From contig JADNSB010000021.1 in assembly GCA_019695575.1 (NCBI GenBank), positions 1 to 64,000 on the forward strand: a stretch of DNA of 64,000 bases. Direction: 5' to 3'. Position 1 is the first letter of the stretch; the number at the start of each line of letters is the position of its first letter. The notes under the pieces were generated by a model that worked only from the letters and a program-made list of their open reading frames with translations, was not told where the DNA came from and searched no databases. Of the stretch, positions 37,684 through 46,408 are shown piece by piece. The translations under genes and the position numbers were made by a program. The DNA is from Angomonas ambiguus. Taxonomy: Eukaryota; Euglenozoa; Kinetoplastea; Trypanosomatida; Trypanosomatidae.

Positions 37684-38703
37684 TCAAAGTCGGTCCACCA
37701 GTGCTTTTGCCTCACTGTTCCCGTTCTTTGATGCTTCACTCAACCACCGCTTGGCGTGTTCTAGCATCCCACTGACCGCCTCCTTGTCAAATAAATGATT
37801 CACAGAGGCCTGTTGGGATGCCTCCAGCCAAAGTTTTCCCAAGTTCAGCTGGGAGGCAGGGTAGGCCGCCACTGCTGCTTCCGTGTAGAGTTTCACCGCC
37901 TCCCCCCAATCCGCCGGGATCTGAACGCCTTCCGAGTCTAATCCTTTCTCATACAAGTCACCGAGTTCATGCATGGCGGGCACATACTTTAAGGCCGCCG
38001 ACTGTCTTAACCAATCCACTGACGCCACAACGTCCTCCGGTACCACCACCCCTTCCCGCAACAACACCGAAACAAGGAACATACCCCCCGGGTGCCCCAT
38101 CGAAACCACTTGGTCTAGCGTTTTCAAATCCTCCGTAGTTGGACGAAACCTCGAATCGAGATGATTTTGAGCCGTCAAGATGGCTTCCTCCAGTAGAATC
38201 GCAGACGCACACTTTTGAGAGCTCAGTTGTCGGCTCATGCGGTATTGCACTAAGAGAGAAATACTGTCCTCCACTTTAGCGGCATTGCACGCATCAAACA
38301 GGGCACGACAGAGCCCTTCCAACTCTGGGAGTAATTTTTTTTTCAAGGTCAATACATGTTTGGTAGCCGCCGTCCTCTCTCTCATCGAAGATACCAAGAC
38401 CCCCAAGACCTCCACGGCATCGGGTGGCATGAAGGAGGTATCAGCCTCGTAGACGTAGATAAAGTGTTGCTCTAAAAAACTTCGCTCCTCTCTAATAGCG
38501 GAAACGCTAGGGAGTTGTTTTGGTACGGTAAGTCTGGAGAGTTTCGAGGACTCTGTCCGCTCCGACGGTGGGGGAGGAGTGCCAGCATTACGAGGGGTGG
38601 GGTGGTTCTGCTTCTTCCTCCCACCGGCCTTACTAGGAGAGGTGCTTGGTCGGGGAAGGGAGTACAAGTTGCTGCCTAGCTCTATCGGTTTTCCCTTCTT
38701 CAT
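37684..38703 (-). CDS. Sel1-like repeat protein
   Basis: The 339-residue product has a basic, Pro/Ser-rich N-terminus (1-70), a helical middle and Sel1-type TPR-like repeats in the C-terminal half. Examples are GHPGGMFLVSVLLREG, VPAMHELGDLYEKGLD with ADWGEAVKLYTEAAVAAYPASQLNLGKLW, and HAKRWLSEASKNGNSEAKALVDRL. Sel1 repeats form a superhelix that scaffolds protein complexes, for example in ER-associated degradation (SEL1/HRD3) or cell-cycle regulation. No membrane span or signal peptide is present, so it is not an obvious HRD3. The partner is unknown. Confidence 0.82.
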   Translation of the reverse strand: MKKGKPIELGSNLYSLPRPSTSPSKAGGRKKQNHPTPRNAGTPPPPSERTESSKLSRLTVPKQLPSVSAIREERSFLEQHFIYVYEADTSFMPPDAVEVLGVLVSSMRERTAATKHVLTLKKKLLPELEGLCRALFDACNAAKVEDSISLLVQYRMSRQLSSQKCASAILLEEAILTAQNHLDSRFRPTTEDLKTLDQVVSMGHPGGMFLVSVLLREGVVVPEDVVASVDWLRQSAALKYVPAMHELGDLYEKGLDSEGVQIPADWGEAVKLYTEAAVAAYPASQLNLGKLWLEASQQASVNHLFDKEAVSGMLEHAKRWLSEASKNGNSEAKALVDRL

Positions 38704-38890
38704 ACCTTTCTAAAAGTTCTCTACTACCAAAGAAAAAGGAGGGGAGTCACGATTTTGAGGTTGGAAGATAATAAAAAAAAAAAGAGGTGTAACACACTTT
38801 GACGTAGACCATAACAACATTTAAAAAAAAAAAATGTTTTTAGTGGACAACGATTATTTGTAATTCTGGAGCACGCGAACCAGGCACTCC

Positions 38891-39388
38891 TCACGACATC
38901 AGTTCATGAAGTCGTTTAGCGTAGACGGCGAAGCAAAACCAGTGTAACGCTACAAAACTATAAAAGAGGTAATGGAACCCCGTAATACCAGACACCACAT
39001 AGCACACAGAGGTCAGATAAAAGGGATACACAGTCATCAGACGTTGACGGAATCCCAACTGACTTTCCGGTGGCAGCGCCAACAGAGAAGACGTGGGTTT
39101 AGGGCTGTGGTAAACGGGTGAACTCAGAAAGCGGTTGGTGTTGAAGCTACTCAGTGCTTTGAGCATCCAAAAAAGAGCTAAAAGGGCAACTAATAAAAAT
39201 AAAAGTTCACGGACTAGGCGGACGAAAGGACTCGCTTGGTTCACTACTTTAAAAGGCGCTAACCAAAGACTTAAGAGGGTAAAACAAGCAGCGAGAAACA
39301 CCTTTATAAAGAAGCCCCGTCGCACCTGCTCTAGTGAGGGACTACCATCTCCACTCTCCCAACGATTCATTACCCCTAGTAAATCCAT
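38891..39388 (-). CDS. small multi-span membrane protein of unknown function
   Basis: I do not recognise this 165-residue protein. Hydrophobic segments lie at about 27-47, 61-80 and 117-155; the last is long enough for two spans, so three or four membrane helices are likely. There is no cleavable signal or charged functional motif. It starts with MDLLGVMNRWESGDG. The upstream region has an unusual CAA repeat between the pyrimidine tract and the first AG, described separately. The first AG is at 39405-39404, which would leave only about 15 bases of genomic 5' UTR before the ATG. Confidence 0.7.
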   Translation of the reverse strand: MDLLGVMNRWESGDGSPSLEQVRRGFFIKVFLAACFTLLSLWLAPFKVVNQASPFVRLVRELLFLLVALLALFWMLKALSSFNTNRFLSSPVYHSPKPTSSLLALPPESQLGFRQRLMTVYPFYLTSVCYVVSGITGFHYLFYSFVALHWFCFAVYAKRLHELMS

Positions 39389-39415
39389 CGCTTATGTTTT
39401 TGTCTTTTGTTGTTT

Positions 39416-39440
39416 GTTGTTGTTGTTGTTGTTGTTGTTG
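39416..39440 (-). repeat. (CAA)n repeat between pyrimidine tract and splice acceptor
   Basis: Eight GTT units on the plus strand read (CAA)8 on the coding strand. They lie between the pyrimidine tract (purine run 39458-39483 on plus) and the first downstream AG (39405-39404) of the small membrane-protein gene. The repeat contains no AG and therefore stretches the tract-to-acceptor distance to about 50 bases. Confidence 0.7.
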
Positions 39441-39609
39441 TATTTTTTTGAAGCGGATAAAAGGGAAAAGGAAAGAGGAGGGTGGATGCGAGTGTGGAGG
39501 ATTTTTTATTTTCCTCTGCCAGGAGAGTGGAGGGAATCAATTCAATAGGAGACCTACGCGATACACAAGCGGGAGACATAGATGAATACACAGACGCATT
39601 GCCGTGTTT

Positions 39610-40044
39610 CTATTGGGTAAAGATCACCCCTCTTAGCAGGGATGGGGTGGTGCGCGGGGTGCCGGGGTAGGAAGGTACTACATGAAGGGAGTGGCGACCA
39701 GACCGCAAGTCTTCTTCGCGTAGGGTCACCGTAACCTGAGTATGATCCGATTTGGTGATTTTATGAGAAGTCAGACTCCCGTTGACGTCTAGTACACTTT
39801 CCTCCTTTAGTAGGTCAAACAGGGAGTGACAGAAGGCCTCGGATCCAGAGACACGAACGGGGATCACCAAACGGCTGGATGACAAGAGTGCGGTACCGAG
39901 GGATTCGGTAGGATCGCCTAGGCTAGAGGAGTGCAAGTCGAATTGAAGCGTCGGCTCGCCACGTAATGTCCCTAGAGCAGGATTTCTCAATTTTCCGCAT
40001 AACGAGATAACTTGAAAGCCCAGCGCCACAGAAGTTTTCCTCAT
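39610..40044 (-). CDS. SSB-like OB-fold protein, possibly a mitochondrial KREPA-type or ssDNA/RNA-binding protein
   Basis: From the ATG at 40044 (MRKTSVALGFQVISLCGKLR) the product has 144 residues. The open frame upstream is Phe/Ser-rich and translates pyrimidine tracts (about 40050-40105), so it is excluded. The strand pattern ISLCGKLRNPALG, TLQFDLHSS, LVIPVRVSGSEAFCHSLFDLLKEESVLDVNGSL is that of an SSB-type OB-fold. In that fold the last segment equals the 'subunit - strong helix - V.V.G.L' region. KREPA4-6 editosome proteins and mitochondrial SSB share this fold. The KREPA3 gene in this window shows the same pattern (DGDYFFVSGRLR). The assignment to editing is a guess; the OB-fold call is moderately firm. 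Confidence 0.65.
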   Translation of the reverse strand: MRKTSVALGFQVISLCGKLRNPALGTLRGEPTLQFDLHSSSLGDPTESLGTALLSSSRLVIPVRVSGSEAFCHSLFDLLKEESVLDVNGSLTSHKITKSDHTQVTVTLREEDLRSGRHSLHVVPSYPGTPRTTPSLLRGVIFTQ

Positions 40045-40276
40045 TTGAAAGGGGGAAAATGAAGAAGAAAAGGTCTTGCGCTTTACAGGAAAGAAAAAAA
40101 AAAGAGAGGGGTCAATAAAGGTTGTAAGAGTTGGGAAATGCAACATCGTTCTCGGAATGAAACAAACAGCACCCCAGTTTTTGTTGTACATTCTACGTTT
40201 TTTTCTGAGCGAAATTCATCATCCTTCGTTTTCTCTCTTTTTTCCTTTTGTTGTTTGTTTGTTTATTTGTTTGTTT

Positions 40277-40627
40277 TTACGCCAAACGTTTTATAATATG
40301 GAGACCACTGTCGGTCTGAACTACACCACTGATTTCACCCACTTTAAGCGCACGAACCGCATCCTCGAATGGCTTCATCATTTCTCCCGGTCCGAAATAA
40401 CCAAGGTCACCGCCCTTAGCATAACTCCCACAATCACTTCGCTCCTTTGCCGCTTCCTCGAACGTTTTCTCTCCATCTTCAATATATTTCGCCCATTTTT
40501 GCAACTCTTTCAGCGCCTCTTCGTATGTGACATTGGCGGTACTTTCCCCTGTGCGACGTGATACAGGATTGCGACTGCCGCTGAACTTGACAAGAAGGTG
40601 TTCGGCTCTCAGTTGATTAGACGCCAT
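40277..40627 (-). CDS. PIN1: parvulin-type peptidyl-prolyl isomerase (PIN1-like, no WW domain)
   Basis: It catalyses cis-trans isomerisation of phospho-Ser/Thr-Pro bonds. The start at 40627 (MASNQLRAEHLLVKFSGSRNP) gives 116 residues, about the size of the single-domain PIN1 of T. brucei. The seven codons upstream (MYISLLH) are not conserved-looking. Family landmarks are RAEHLLVK, the basic phosphate-binding loop SGSRNPVSRR, the active-site Cys in RSDCGSYAKGGDLGYFGPGEM, the segment FEDAVRALKVGEIS and TDSGLHIIKRLA. Unlike human PIN1 there is no N-terminal WW domain, which is normal for kinetoplastids and plants. Confidence 0.93.
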   Translation of the reverse strand: MASNQLRAEHLLVKFSGSRNPVSRRTGESTANVTYEEALKELQKWAKYIEDGEKTFEEAAKERSDCGSYAKGGDLGYFGPGEMMKPFEDAVRALKVGEISGVVQTDSGLHIIKRLA

Positions 40628-40823
40628 GTGTAGAAGAGAAATATACAAGAAAATAAAAACTTTATATTTTTGAAGGAAAAAAAAGGTAGGATGCAGTAGA
40701 ATCGTTTGGTTTATTCAAATCAGTAGAAACACAAGAGACGACAATGAAATTAAAAAAAAAAAAGGAAATAAATGGAACAAAAAAAAAGTCATAGCTGCAG
40801 ATAAGTAATACAAAAAAAAAAAG

Positions 40824-43055
40824 TTAATGATGGAGCGAGGTGACACTCAGACCCAAGGCCAGTGCTTGGGCGGCGAGCTCCACACTACCCGTACAAACGA
40901 CAACGTTTCCACCAAATTTCACTTTGAGCCAAAGCGCATATTTAATAACGTCGCCGTACATCAGTCGCTCCCGAGGGTCCTCACATCCCAGTAGATTAAG
41001 ATGATACAAGCAGTCGTCCCGCACCTCGAAGACGAGAGGCAGTAACTCGCGGTACGGCCCCCACTCGGAGAGGGGGGGTGGGAAACTCTCGCAAGTTTCT
41101 AACACACCGTTATGGATACGTTGAGAGTCCAACACGAGTGCCTGCTTCCCTTTTTCTATGAAATGCATCATTTTACTCACCGTGTTTTCTATGGCCGACT
41201 CACTGGCGGTAGTGGAGGAAGGGAGCGAGGCCTCAGCACTCGCCTCCACTTCCATTTCCTCTTCACGGGTGGTGGCGTCGTGGATGTCTTGGAGGAGCTG
41301 CACCACAGTCAATGGAACCCGAATCAAATTATCCTGCTCTAATAAAGCGTCCGAACGAGAACCCCCTCGCACACTAATCTCCTGAAGCGATGCCAGGTCC
41401 AGAACCACTTTACAATCTTTTACCTCCCGAATAGGAAGAGCACTTCGGCGAACCCGGTTTCTCACCTCTATGGCCATACGATCCAGTTCTGGTATTCTCA
41501 ATCGAAGGGATTCAATCTCTTTGTTTAACGACGGAAAGGTATCAATCTTGCCATCAAAACAATCCCGACAAACGACGTTACACGCCTCCGCGGCGCGGTA
41601 GTAAGCCAATGCCACCTCGTCCTGAAAAGCGATATCGGGGGTAAAATTGTGTAACTTTACGGTGTGGAGGTTGGTGCAGCGAGAGAGCGCCACATACGCC
41701 TGGCCTGCCTCGAAGGTACCGCTGAAGTCAATGTCCACCTTATTCAGCGACATCCCTTGAGCCTTATGAATCGTAATGCCGTAGGCCAAGACAAGGGGCA
41801 TCTGAGAATAGCGACTGACCACTCTATCCCCTAACGTTTCTTCCCACATCTGAGGCTCGACTACGACTTCACAGTCCGAAAAGGTAACCACGGGTAGCAT
41901 CGTGTGGCTCCTCCCCCGGTCCTCGCCTTCCCCTTTGCAAATATCGCGTAGATGATTGGGATAGTTTTTAATAACATACCCGTCGTTCTGATAACTAATG
42001 AACTTTTTCACCACACCTACACTTCCGTTTACCAACCCAAGTGACACATTCACATTCTTTATTAACATCACCCTGCACCCTTCTCTAAGAAATAAGGGAA
42101 CGCTAAACGGCACCCCCGTCGCACTGGGTCTACCAATAGTATGGTGAGTAGTGTATCCGTACTCGGTGGTTTTGAGTTTGTTGTACTGCATGGTGTTGAC
42201 AGCATCCACATCTTTATTTCTAGGTCGAAGACAGGTATAACCATCCAGACGATCACTCTGCAGCTCCCCTTTCTCGTTGACGAAAATGTCACCCCCGTCC
42301 GGTCCCTCTTTGGTGGAGACGAAGTTGACGTTACTGGACGTGCTCAGACGCACCAAAGTATCTACAGAATCTTGGCTCAGCCGGTCCAGTCGCATCTCAT
42401 TAAGGAGATCAAAAAATTCAGTCTCTTTCTGCCGAAACGGTTTTGACAACATGCACAAGATTGGGTTTAACAGCAACCACTTTGGTGAAAGAAAACAATA
42501 CATACCAGCATCGTTTTTAGGTCCAGCGTTCCCACGAGAAACTGGCGGAAGCTGGAGGAAATCTCCCGAGAGGATTAGCTGAATCCCCCCAAATGGCTCT
42601 TTATATTGTCCACGTCTGACGTGACGGGCAATATCATCCAAAAGACTGAAAAAATGAGCATCCATCATGGACACTTCGTCAATCACCAAAGTCCTACACT
42701 GTTTCCAATTCGGTTTACGGACCGTGTTTTTTATTTTCTCTATTGTGGTAGTCGGGGACACTACCCCGCAACCGGCAAACCCGTGCAGCGTGGAACCCCC
42801 AATGTTAAGCGCCGCAACACCCGTAGTGGCAGTCACAAACGTCGAAGCACGGTGGGTCTTGCGTAACCCTGCGATGATCTTTCGGAGCAAAAAAGACTTG
42901 CCAGTACCGGCGCCGCCGGTAATAAAAACAGAGCGACCCTCCTCCACAGCAAAGCGGTATGCTTCACGTTGTTCATCGGATAAGTCCGAGAGGTCCACCT
43001 CTTTCAAACTGTCGCTATCCGAGCTCGGTGAAGCTTCCCGCTCCCTCTTTCGCAT
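40824..43055 (-). CDS. PIF1-family DNA helicase
   Basis: PIF1 helicases are 5'-3' superfamily 1B enzymes that unwind structured DNA in the nucleus or kinetoplast. The 743-residue product has Walker A GGAGTGKS (47-54), DEVSMMD (Walker B), SGDFLQLPPV (motif III) and the C-terminal HKAQGMSLNKV ... GQAYVALSRC motifs. The N-terminus is short and acidic (SSDSDSLKEVDLSDLSDEQ) without a clear mitochondrial leader, which leans towards the nucleus. The last 230 residues are a helical extension with no family I recognise. Kinetoplastids have about eight PIF1 paralogues; I cannot tell which this is. Confidence 0.93.
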   Translation of the reverse strand: MRKREREASPSSDSDSLKEVDLSDLSDEQREAYRFAVEEGRSVFITGGAGTGKSFLLRKIIAGLRKTHRASTFVTATTGVAALNIGGSTLHGFAGCGVVSPTTTIEKIKNTVRKPNWKQCRTLVIDEVSMMDAHFFSLLDDIARHVRRGQYKEPFGGIQLILSGDFLQLPPVSRGNAGPKNDAGMYCFLSPKWLLLNPILCMLSKPFRQKETEFFDLLNEMRLDRLSQDSVDTLVRLSTSSNVNFVSTKEGPDGGDIFVNEKGELQSDRLDGYTCLRPRNKDVDAVNTMQYNKLKTTEYGYTTHHTIGRPSATGVPFSVPLFLREGCRVMLIKNVNVSLGLVNGSVGVVKKFISYQNDGYVIKNYPNHLRDICKGEGEDRGRSHTMLPVVTFSDCEVVVEPQMWEETLGDRVVSRYSQMPLVLAYGITIHKAQGMSLNKVDIDFSGTFEAGQAYVALSRCTNLHTVKLHNFTPDIAFQDEVALAYYRAAEACNVVCRDCFDGKIDTFPSLNKEIESLRLRIPELDRMAIEVRNRVRRSALPIREVKDCKVVLDLASLQEISVRGGSRSDALLEQDNLIRVPLTVVQLLQDIHDATTREEEMEVEASAEASLPSSTTASESAIENTVSKMMHFIEKGKQALVLDSQRIHNGVLETCESFPPPLSEWGPYRELLPLVFEVRDDCLYHLNLLGCEDPRERLMYGDVIKYALWLKVKFGGNVVVCTGSVELAAQALALGLSVTSLHH

Positions 43056-43138
43056 AGGATAGATGGAAGATTAGCTTTCTTGCTTTCATTTTGTAGTGGT
43101 GGTTAGTAATATTATATTACATGGACAGAGGTTAAAAA

Positions 43139-43166
43139 AAAATAGAAATAGAAATAGAAATAGAAA
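43139..43166 (-). repeat. (AAATAG)n microsatellite
   Basis: About four AAATAG units on the plus strand lie within the spacer upstream of the PIF1 gene, forming part of its purine-rich (minus-strand pyrimidine-rich) acceptor region. No other structure is seen. Confidence 0.6.
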
Positions 43167-43271
43167 GAAGGGTTGGGTTCGAAAGGTACAGAGAAAGCAG
43201 TGTAATTCAAAAAAAAAAAAAATAGATTGAACATCAGCTATCCAGGAGTTTGCTAAAGTAAAGCAACGAAT

Positions 43272-43760
43272 TTAATATTCTTGAAACGCGTAAATGCAGG
43301 ACTCGATTACCTCTACAATATTAGCCTTCTCCAATGCAGCCGATACTCGCTCCTTATCATTGAGCTGTTTGTTCACCTGCTCCTCCTGGATGTGTGACCC
43401 CGGAGACACATAGATGTCTATCTTGGTGTACTGCGGAAGGTTCCGCTCCAGCTGCAGGCGAATACTCAGGCCGATCACTGTGGTCAAGCTACAATGGGGT
43501 ACGGTCGGGGTGAAGAGCACCTTGACGGTCTTCTTCTTCCACGTCACCGTAATAAGGGAGGGATCGACGACGCGCAGCTGCTCTAGTGTGTAGGGGTGCT
43601 CGGGGTCGCGAATACGACGAATCATCTCAAACACCTCCCAGCTATCAATCGGGTCCTCCACACTGTCGTCCCGCTCGGCTAAGAGGTCCTCCGGTGACCT
43701 CTGCTCCACTGGAGCCTCGAAATCATGGATCACTTCAGGATTGGGATTCGCTAAAGTCAT
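43272..43760 (-). CDS. CIA2: CIA2/MIP18-family protein (cytosolic iron-sulfur assembly targeting factor)
   Basis: CIA2 works with CIA1 and MMS19 to deliver Fe-S clusters to cytosolic and nuclear proteins. The 162-residue product contains the DUF59 fold. It has DSWEVFEMIRRIRDPEHPYTLEQLRVV, then VKVLFTPTVPHCSLTTVIGLSIRLQL, where the reactive Cys lies in PHCS. A C-terminal helix EKANIVEVIESC follows. Length and the acidic N-terminal extension (PEDLLAERDD) match human CIAO2B. The PIF1 helicase next to it belongs to superfamily 1B and is not itself an obvious Fe-S client. Confidence 0.95.
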   Translation of the reverse strand: MTLANPNPEVIHDFEAPVEQRSPEDLLAERDDSVEDPIDSWEVFEMIRRIRDPEHPYTLEQLRVVDPSLITVTWKKKTVKVLFTPTVPHCSLTTVIGLSIRLQLERNLPQYTKIDIYVSPGSHIQEEQVNKQLNDKERVSAALEKANIVEVIESCIYAFQEY

Positions 43761-44013
43761 TAGCCCTTAAAGATTCTTTCTAAAAGCAGCACAATAAAAA
43801 AAAAAAGAGGAAAAGGGCCCTCAGAAAGAAAAGAAGAAAAGTGCATGGCAACTCGAGAGTAAGAAGAAGTAAAAGAAAAGGAAAACAGAAGCCAACAACT
43901 TGTTGTTATTTTATTTTTTATTTTTTACGGTACCTTGTCTTTATTTATACGAAGTTTAAATAGGAAAAAAAAAAAGAAATCAAAGAGGATAAATCCCTGT
44001 GCATTACAGCACT

Positions 44014-44784
44014 TCAGTGGCTTTTACGACCTTGACTCATACTGCCGCTCTTTCGGCCACTGCCGCTGCGACGTCCCTGTGGGGAAGCCTGAGGAGACTT
44101 ACTCATTTGACTGCGGCGTCCTTGGGGTGACACACTACCCGCATTCTTTACAGGACTTCGTTGACTGGGGTGACTCTGACCTTCCATACGGGCCGACTTC
44201 CTCACTGGCGCCTCTTCTTCTTCATCGTCCTCCTCGTCATCGTCATCCTCCTCGTCGATGACATCGTCCACCTCTTCGTCAGAGTCCAGCTCCACGCCTT
44301 CTTCCTCGATATCGCTTTCCTCCTCCTCTTCCCCCAGGTCATCAGAGTTATTCATCTCTTCGTCGTCGGACACACTCTCGCCCTCGGGTGCTGTCGGGTC
44401 CTCGGCGTCCTCGATGGGCAGACGGGGGGCAGACGCCTCTTCGTCGGATTCCACACTCTCCTCCATCATACCCAGAGGAAATTCATCATCCATGTCTAAC
44501 TCTTGAACATATCCCACGCAGTGAACGGCAGCCGATCCCTTCGCCGTAAAGCTCACCTCCTGCTCAAAGTTAAAAATAAGATCCGTGGCGACTTGAAAGA
44601 CTCCACGGCCACTGTCTACGGTGGCGATCGCGTACGATTTTCCGTCCACAATGGCGTACAGTGTGGTCTGTCCGTTAGACTTTTGAGGAAGGGTGACGAC
44701 GGAAAGATGAAATCCACTTCCATCAGGGATAGTAAGTTTGTGAGTCTTGCCTGGAAGCACTTCAAAAGCGTGGAACTGCTGCAT
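44014..44784 (-). CDS. nucleoplasmin-like protein with acidic region and basic SPQ/RRS tail
   Basis: The first of three adjacent paralogues. Residues 1-95 form a nucleoplasmin-like (NPL) beta-domain (MQQFHAFEVLPGKTHKLTIP ... AVHCVGYVQEL), which makes pentamers in the FKBP39/HDT/NLP families and binds histones or ribosomal proteins. A long acidic tract follows (about 100-195, EEEEESDIEEEG and a DDDDEEDDEEEE run). A basic tail (200-256) has repeated SPQGRRS-like units, good kinase and nucleic-acid contact sites. In T. brucei an NLP of this plan regulates transcription at VSG expression sites. Orthology is not established here. Confidence 0.88.
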   Translation of the reverse strand: MQQFHAFEVLPGKTHKLTIPDGSGFHLSVVTLPQKSNGQTTLYAIVDGKSYAIATVDSGRGVFQVATDLIFNFEQEVSFTAKGSAAVHCVGYVQELDMDDEFPLGMMEESVESDEEASAPRLPIEDAEDPTAPEGESVSDDEEMNNSDDLGEEEEESDIEEEGVELDSDEEVDDVIDEEDDDDEEDDEEEEAPVRKSARMEGQSHPSQRSPVKNAGSVSPQGRRSQMSKSPQASPQGRRSGSGRKSGSMSQGRKSH

Positions 44785-45196
44785 CGTAGGGGGAGTGTTG
44801 TATGCTTATGAATAAATATGAACAATGTGTGTTAATTCGGCTACCTGAGAGGTTAGAGGATAGAAAGGGAAAAAAAAAGAGGAAGAGTGCAGATGTGATG
44901 TATATTTTTTATATAAGACACAAAAAATGGAAAGGAATCGAAAATCACATGGGAAAGAGAAAAAAAAAATATTTAAAACATTGTACGTAATGCTCGTTTC
45001 GGTGGACCGATTTCATTGAAATATTCGTAAACATTGTCTTGAACTTCTTTAACAGGCTTGAGTAAGTTTAATAGTGAAAAATAAAAAAATTATATTCTCT
45101 GTTGTTGTTGTTTTTGCGTATAAAGTATTAGTTATTAGGTTTTCAAACGGTTATTTAATAGGATTAGAAAAAAAAAATTAGCGAATAGTGAGCGGC
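44785..45196 (-). other. intergenic spacer between two nucleoplasmin-like genes
   Basis: Minus-strand pyrimidine tracts lie at about 44866-44884 and 44953-44970 (purine runs on plus). The last part, next to 45197, is the 3' UTR of the RGG-tailed gene, with a short GTT run (about 45100-45112). No gene is recognised. Confidence 0.6.
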
Positions 45197-46189
45197 TTAG
45201 AAACGTCCACGTCCACGTCCACCTCGGAAGCCACCACGATCTCCGCCGCGACCTCCTCGGAATCCACCGCGGTCACCACCACGGCCTCCTCGGAACCCGC
45301 CGCGGTCACCACCACGTCCTCCACGGAAGCCACCACGATCGCCGCCGCGACCTCCACGGAAACCTCCGCGATCGCCACCACGTCCGCCACGGAATCCACC
45401 GCGGTCACCACCACGGCCTCCTCGGAATCCTCCGCGATCGCCACCGCGACCTCCACGGAAGCCACCGCGTCCACCTCGGAATCCGCTTTCGGTGCGCTGG
45501 AACTTTTGTGGGACGTCGTCGTCATCATCATCATCATCGTCGTCGTCATCGTCGTCGTCATCCATTTCTTCATCATCCATTTCTTCATCATCCATTTCTT
45601 CGTCATCCATTTCTTCGTCATCGCCGTCTAGCTCCTCGTCATCGTCATCCTCTTCATCATCGTCGTCGATGGGGGCCTCAGCGCCATCCTCATCCTCCTC
45701 GTCGTCCTCGTCCATCTCCTCGTCGGTTTCCTCATCGTCCATGTCAGGTCTTCCGAGGTCATCGTCGCCCTCCACCTCTTCGTCGTCGGAGGAATCGTCG
45801 TCCGCGGGTTGGATATCGTCCTCGCCAGAAGCCATTTCGATGTCGTCCTCTTCGTCATCATCGTCCTCGCCGCCTAGCATGGCTCCATCGTCGTCCTCGC
45901 CGACAGGTTGAACATAACCAGTCACATGAATGGCCCCAGAACCCTGCGCGGACAAGCTGACCTTCTGGCCTTCCGTGAACACGAGATCCGTGGAAAGTTG
46001 AAAGGTGCCCTTGGAAGGGTCCAACGTCGCAATAGTGAATTGCTTTCCTTCGAAAGAAACCAGCAAGGATACAGCGCCCTTCGCGTTAGCGGGAACTGCC
46101 AGTTGAGTGATACGCAGAGCGCATCCCTCGGGGATTTCGGGCTTCACTTGAGTACCGGAGTTGACTATAGTGCCGTAAAAACCTTCCAT
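45197..46189 (-). CDS. NOPP44/46-like nucleolar protein: nucleoplasmin-like domain, acidic region, RGG repeats
   Basis: The 330-residue product has an NPL domain (1-95: MEGFYGTIVNSGTQVKPEIPE ... AIHVTGYVQPVGED) and an acidic region (about 98-232) with DDEEM repeats and a 13-Asp run. The C-terminal tail (about 238-330) is built from an 11-residue unit FRGGRGGDRGG repeated about seven times, plus partial units. This three-part plan is that of NOPP44/46, a T. brucei nucleolar phosphoprotein that binds RNA through its RGG tail and takes part in 60S ribosome formation. RGG arginines are likely methylated. Repeat number may vary between alleles or paralogues. Confidence 0.9.
   Translation of the reverse strand: MEGFYGTIVNSGTQVKPEIPEGCALRITQLAVPANAKGAVSLLVSFEGKQFTIATLDPSKGTFQLSTDLVFTEGQKVSLSAQGSGAIHVTGYVQPVGEDDDGAMLGGEDDDDEEDDIEMASGEDDIQPADDDSSDDEEVEGDDDLGRPDMDDEETDEEMDEDDEEDEDGAEAPIDDDDEEDDDDEELDGDDEEMDDEEMDDEEMDDEEMDDDDDDDDDDDDDDDDVPQKFQRTESGFRGGRGGFRGGRGGDRGGFRGGRGGDRGGFRGGRGGDRGGFRGGRGGDRGGFRGGRGGDRGGFRGGRGGDRGGFRGGRGGDRGGFRGGRGRGRF
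45200..45480 (-). repeat. 33-bp tandem repeat coding for RGG tail
   Basis: The unit encodes FRGGRGGDRGG and is present about seven times with synonymous differences between copies, plus incomplete units at both ends (FRGGRGG and FRGGRGRGRF). Differences at third positions show that the copies are not freshly duplicated and that the protein sequence is under constraint. Confidence 0.85.
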
Positions 46190-46408
46190 TATATTAATAA
46201 TTTGTGCTGTATAGGTTGCTTTTTAAAGTGGGTGCCTTGAAGAAAAAAAAAAAATAGAGATGAACTGAGAAGAAGAGAAGTGGTAGAGTGTAAAATTTAG
46301 GGAAGAAAGAATGTAACAAGAACAAGGAAAGAAAAGAAACAAAGGAGTTTAATATAAGCAGTTTTTCGACTTATAGTAGTTAAATGCGCAATGGTATAAA
46401 CCTCAGGA

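Noticed and set aside
45200-45480. CRISPR-like array
   Set aside because: The regular 33-base units are codons for RGG repeats inside a eukaryotic gene; there are no variable spacers.
45492-45911. Poly-serine ORF on the plus strand
   Set aside because: It is the antisense shadow of the Asp/Glu-rich region of the NOPP44/46-like gene.
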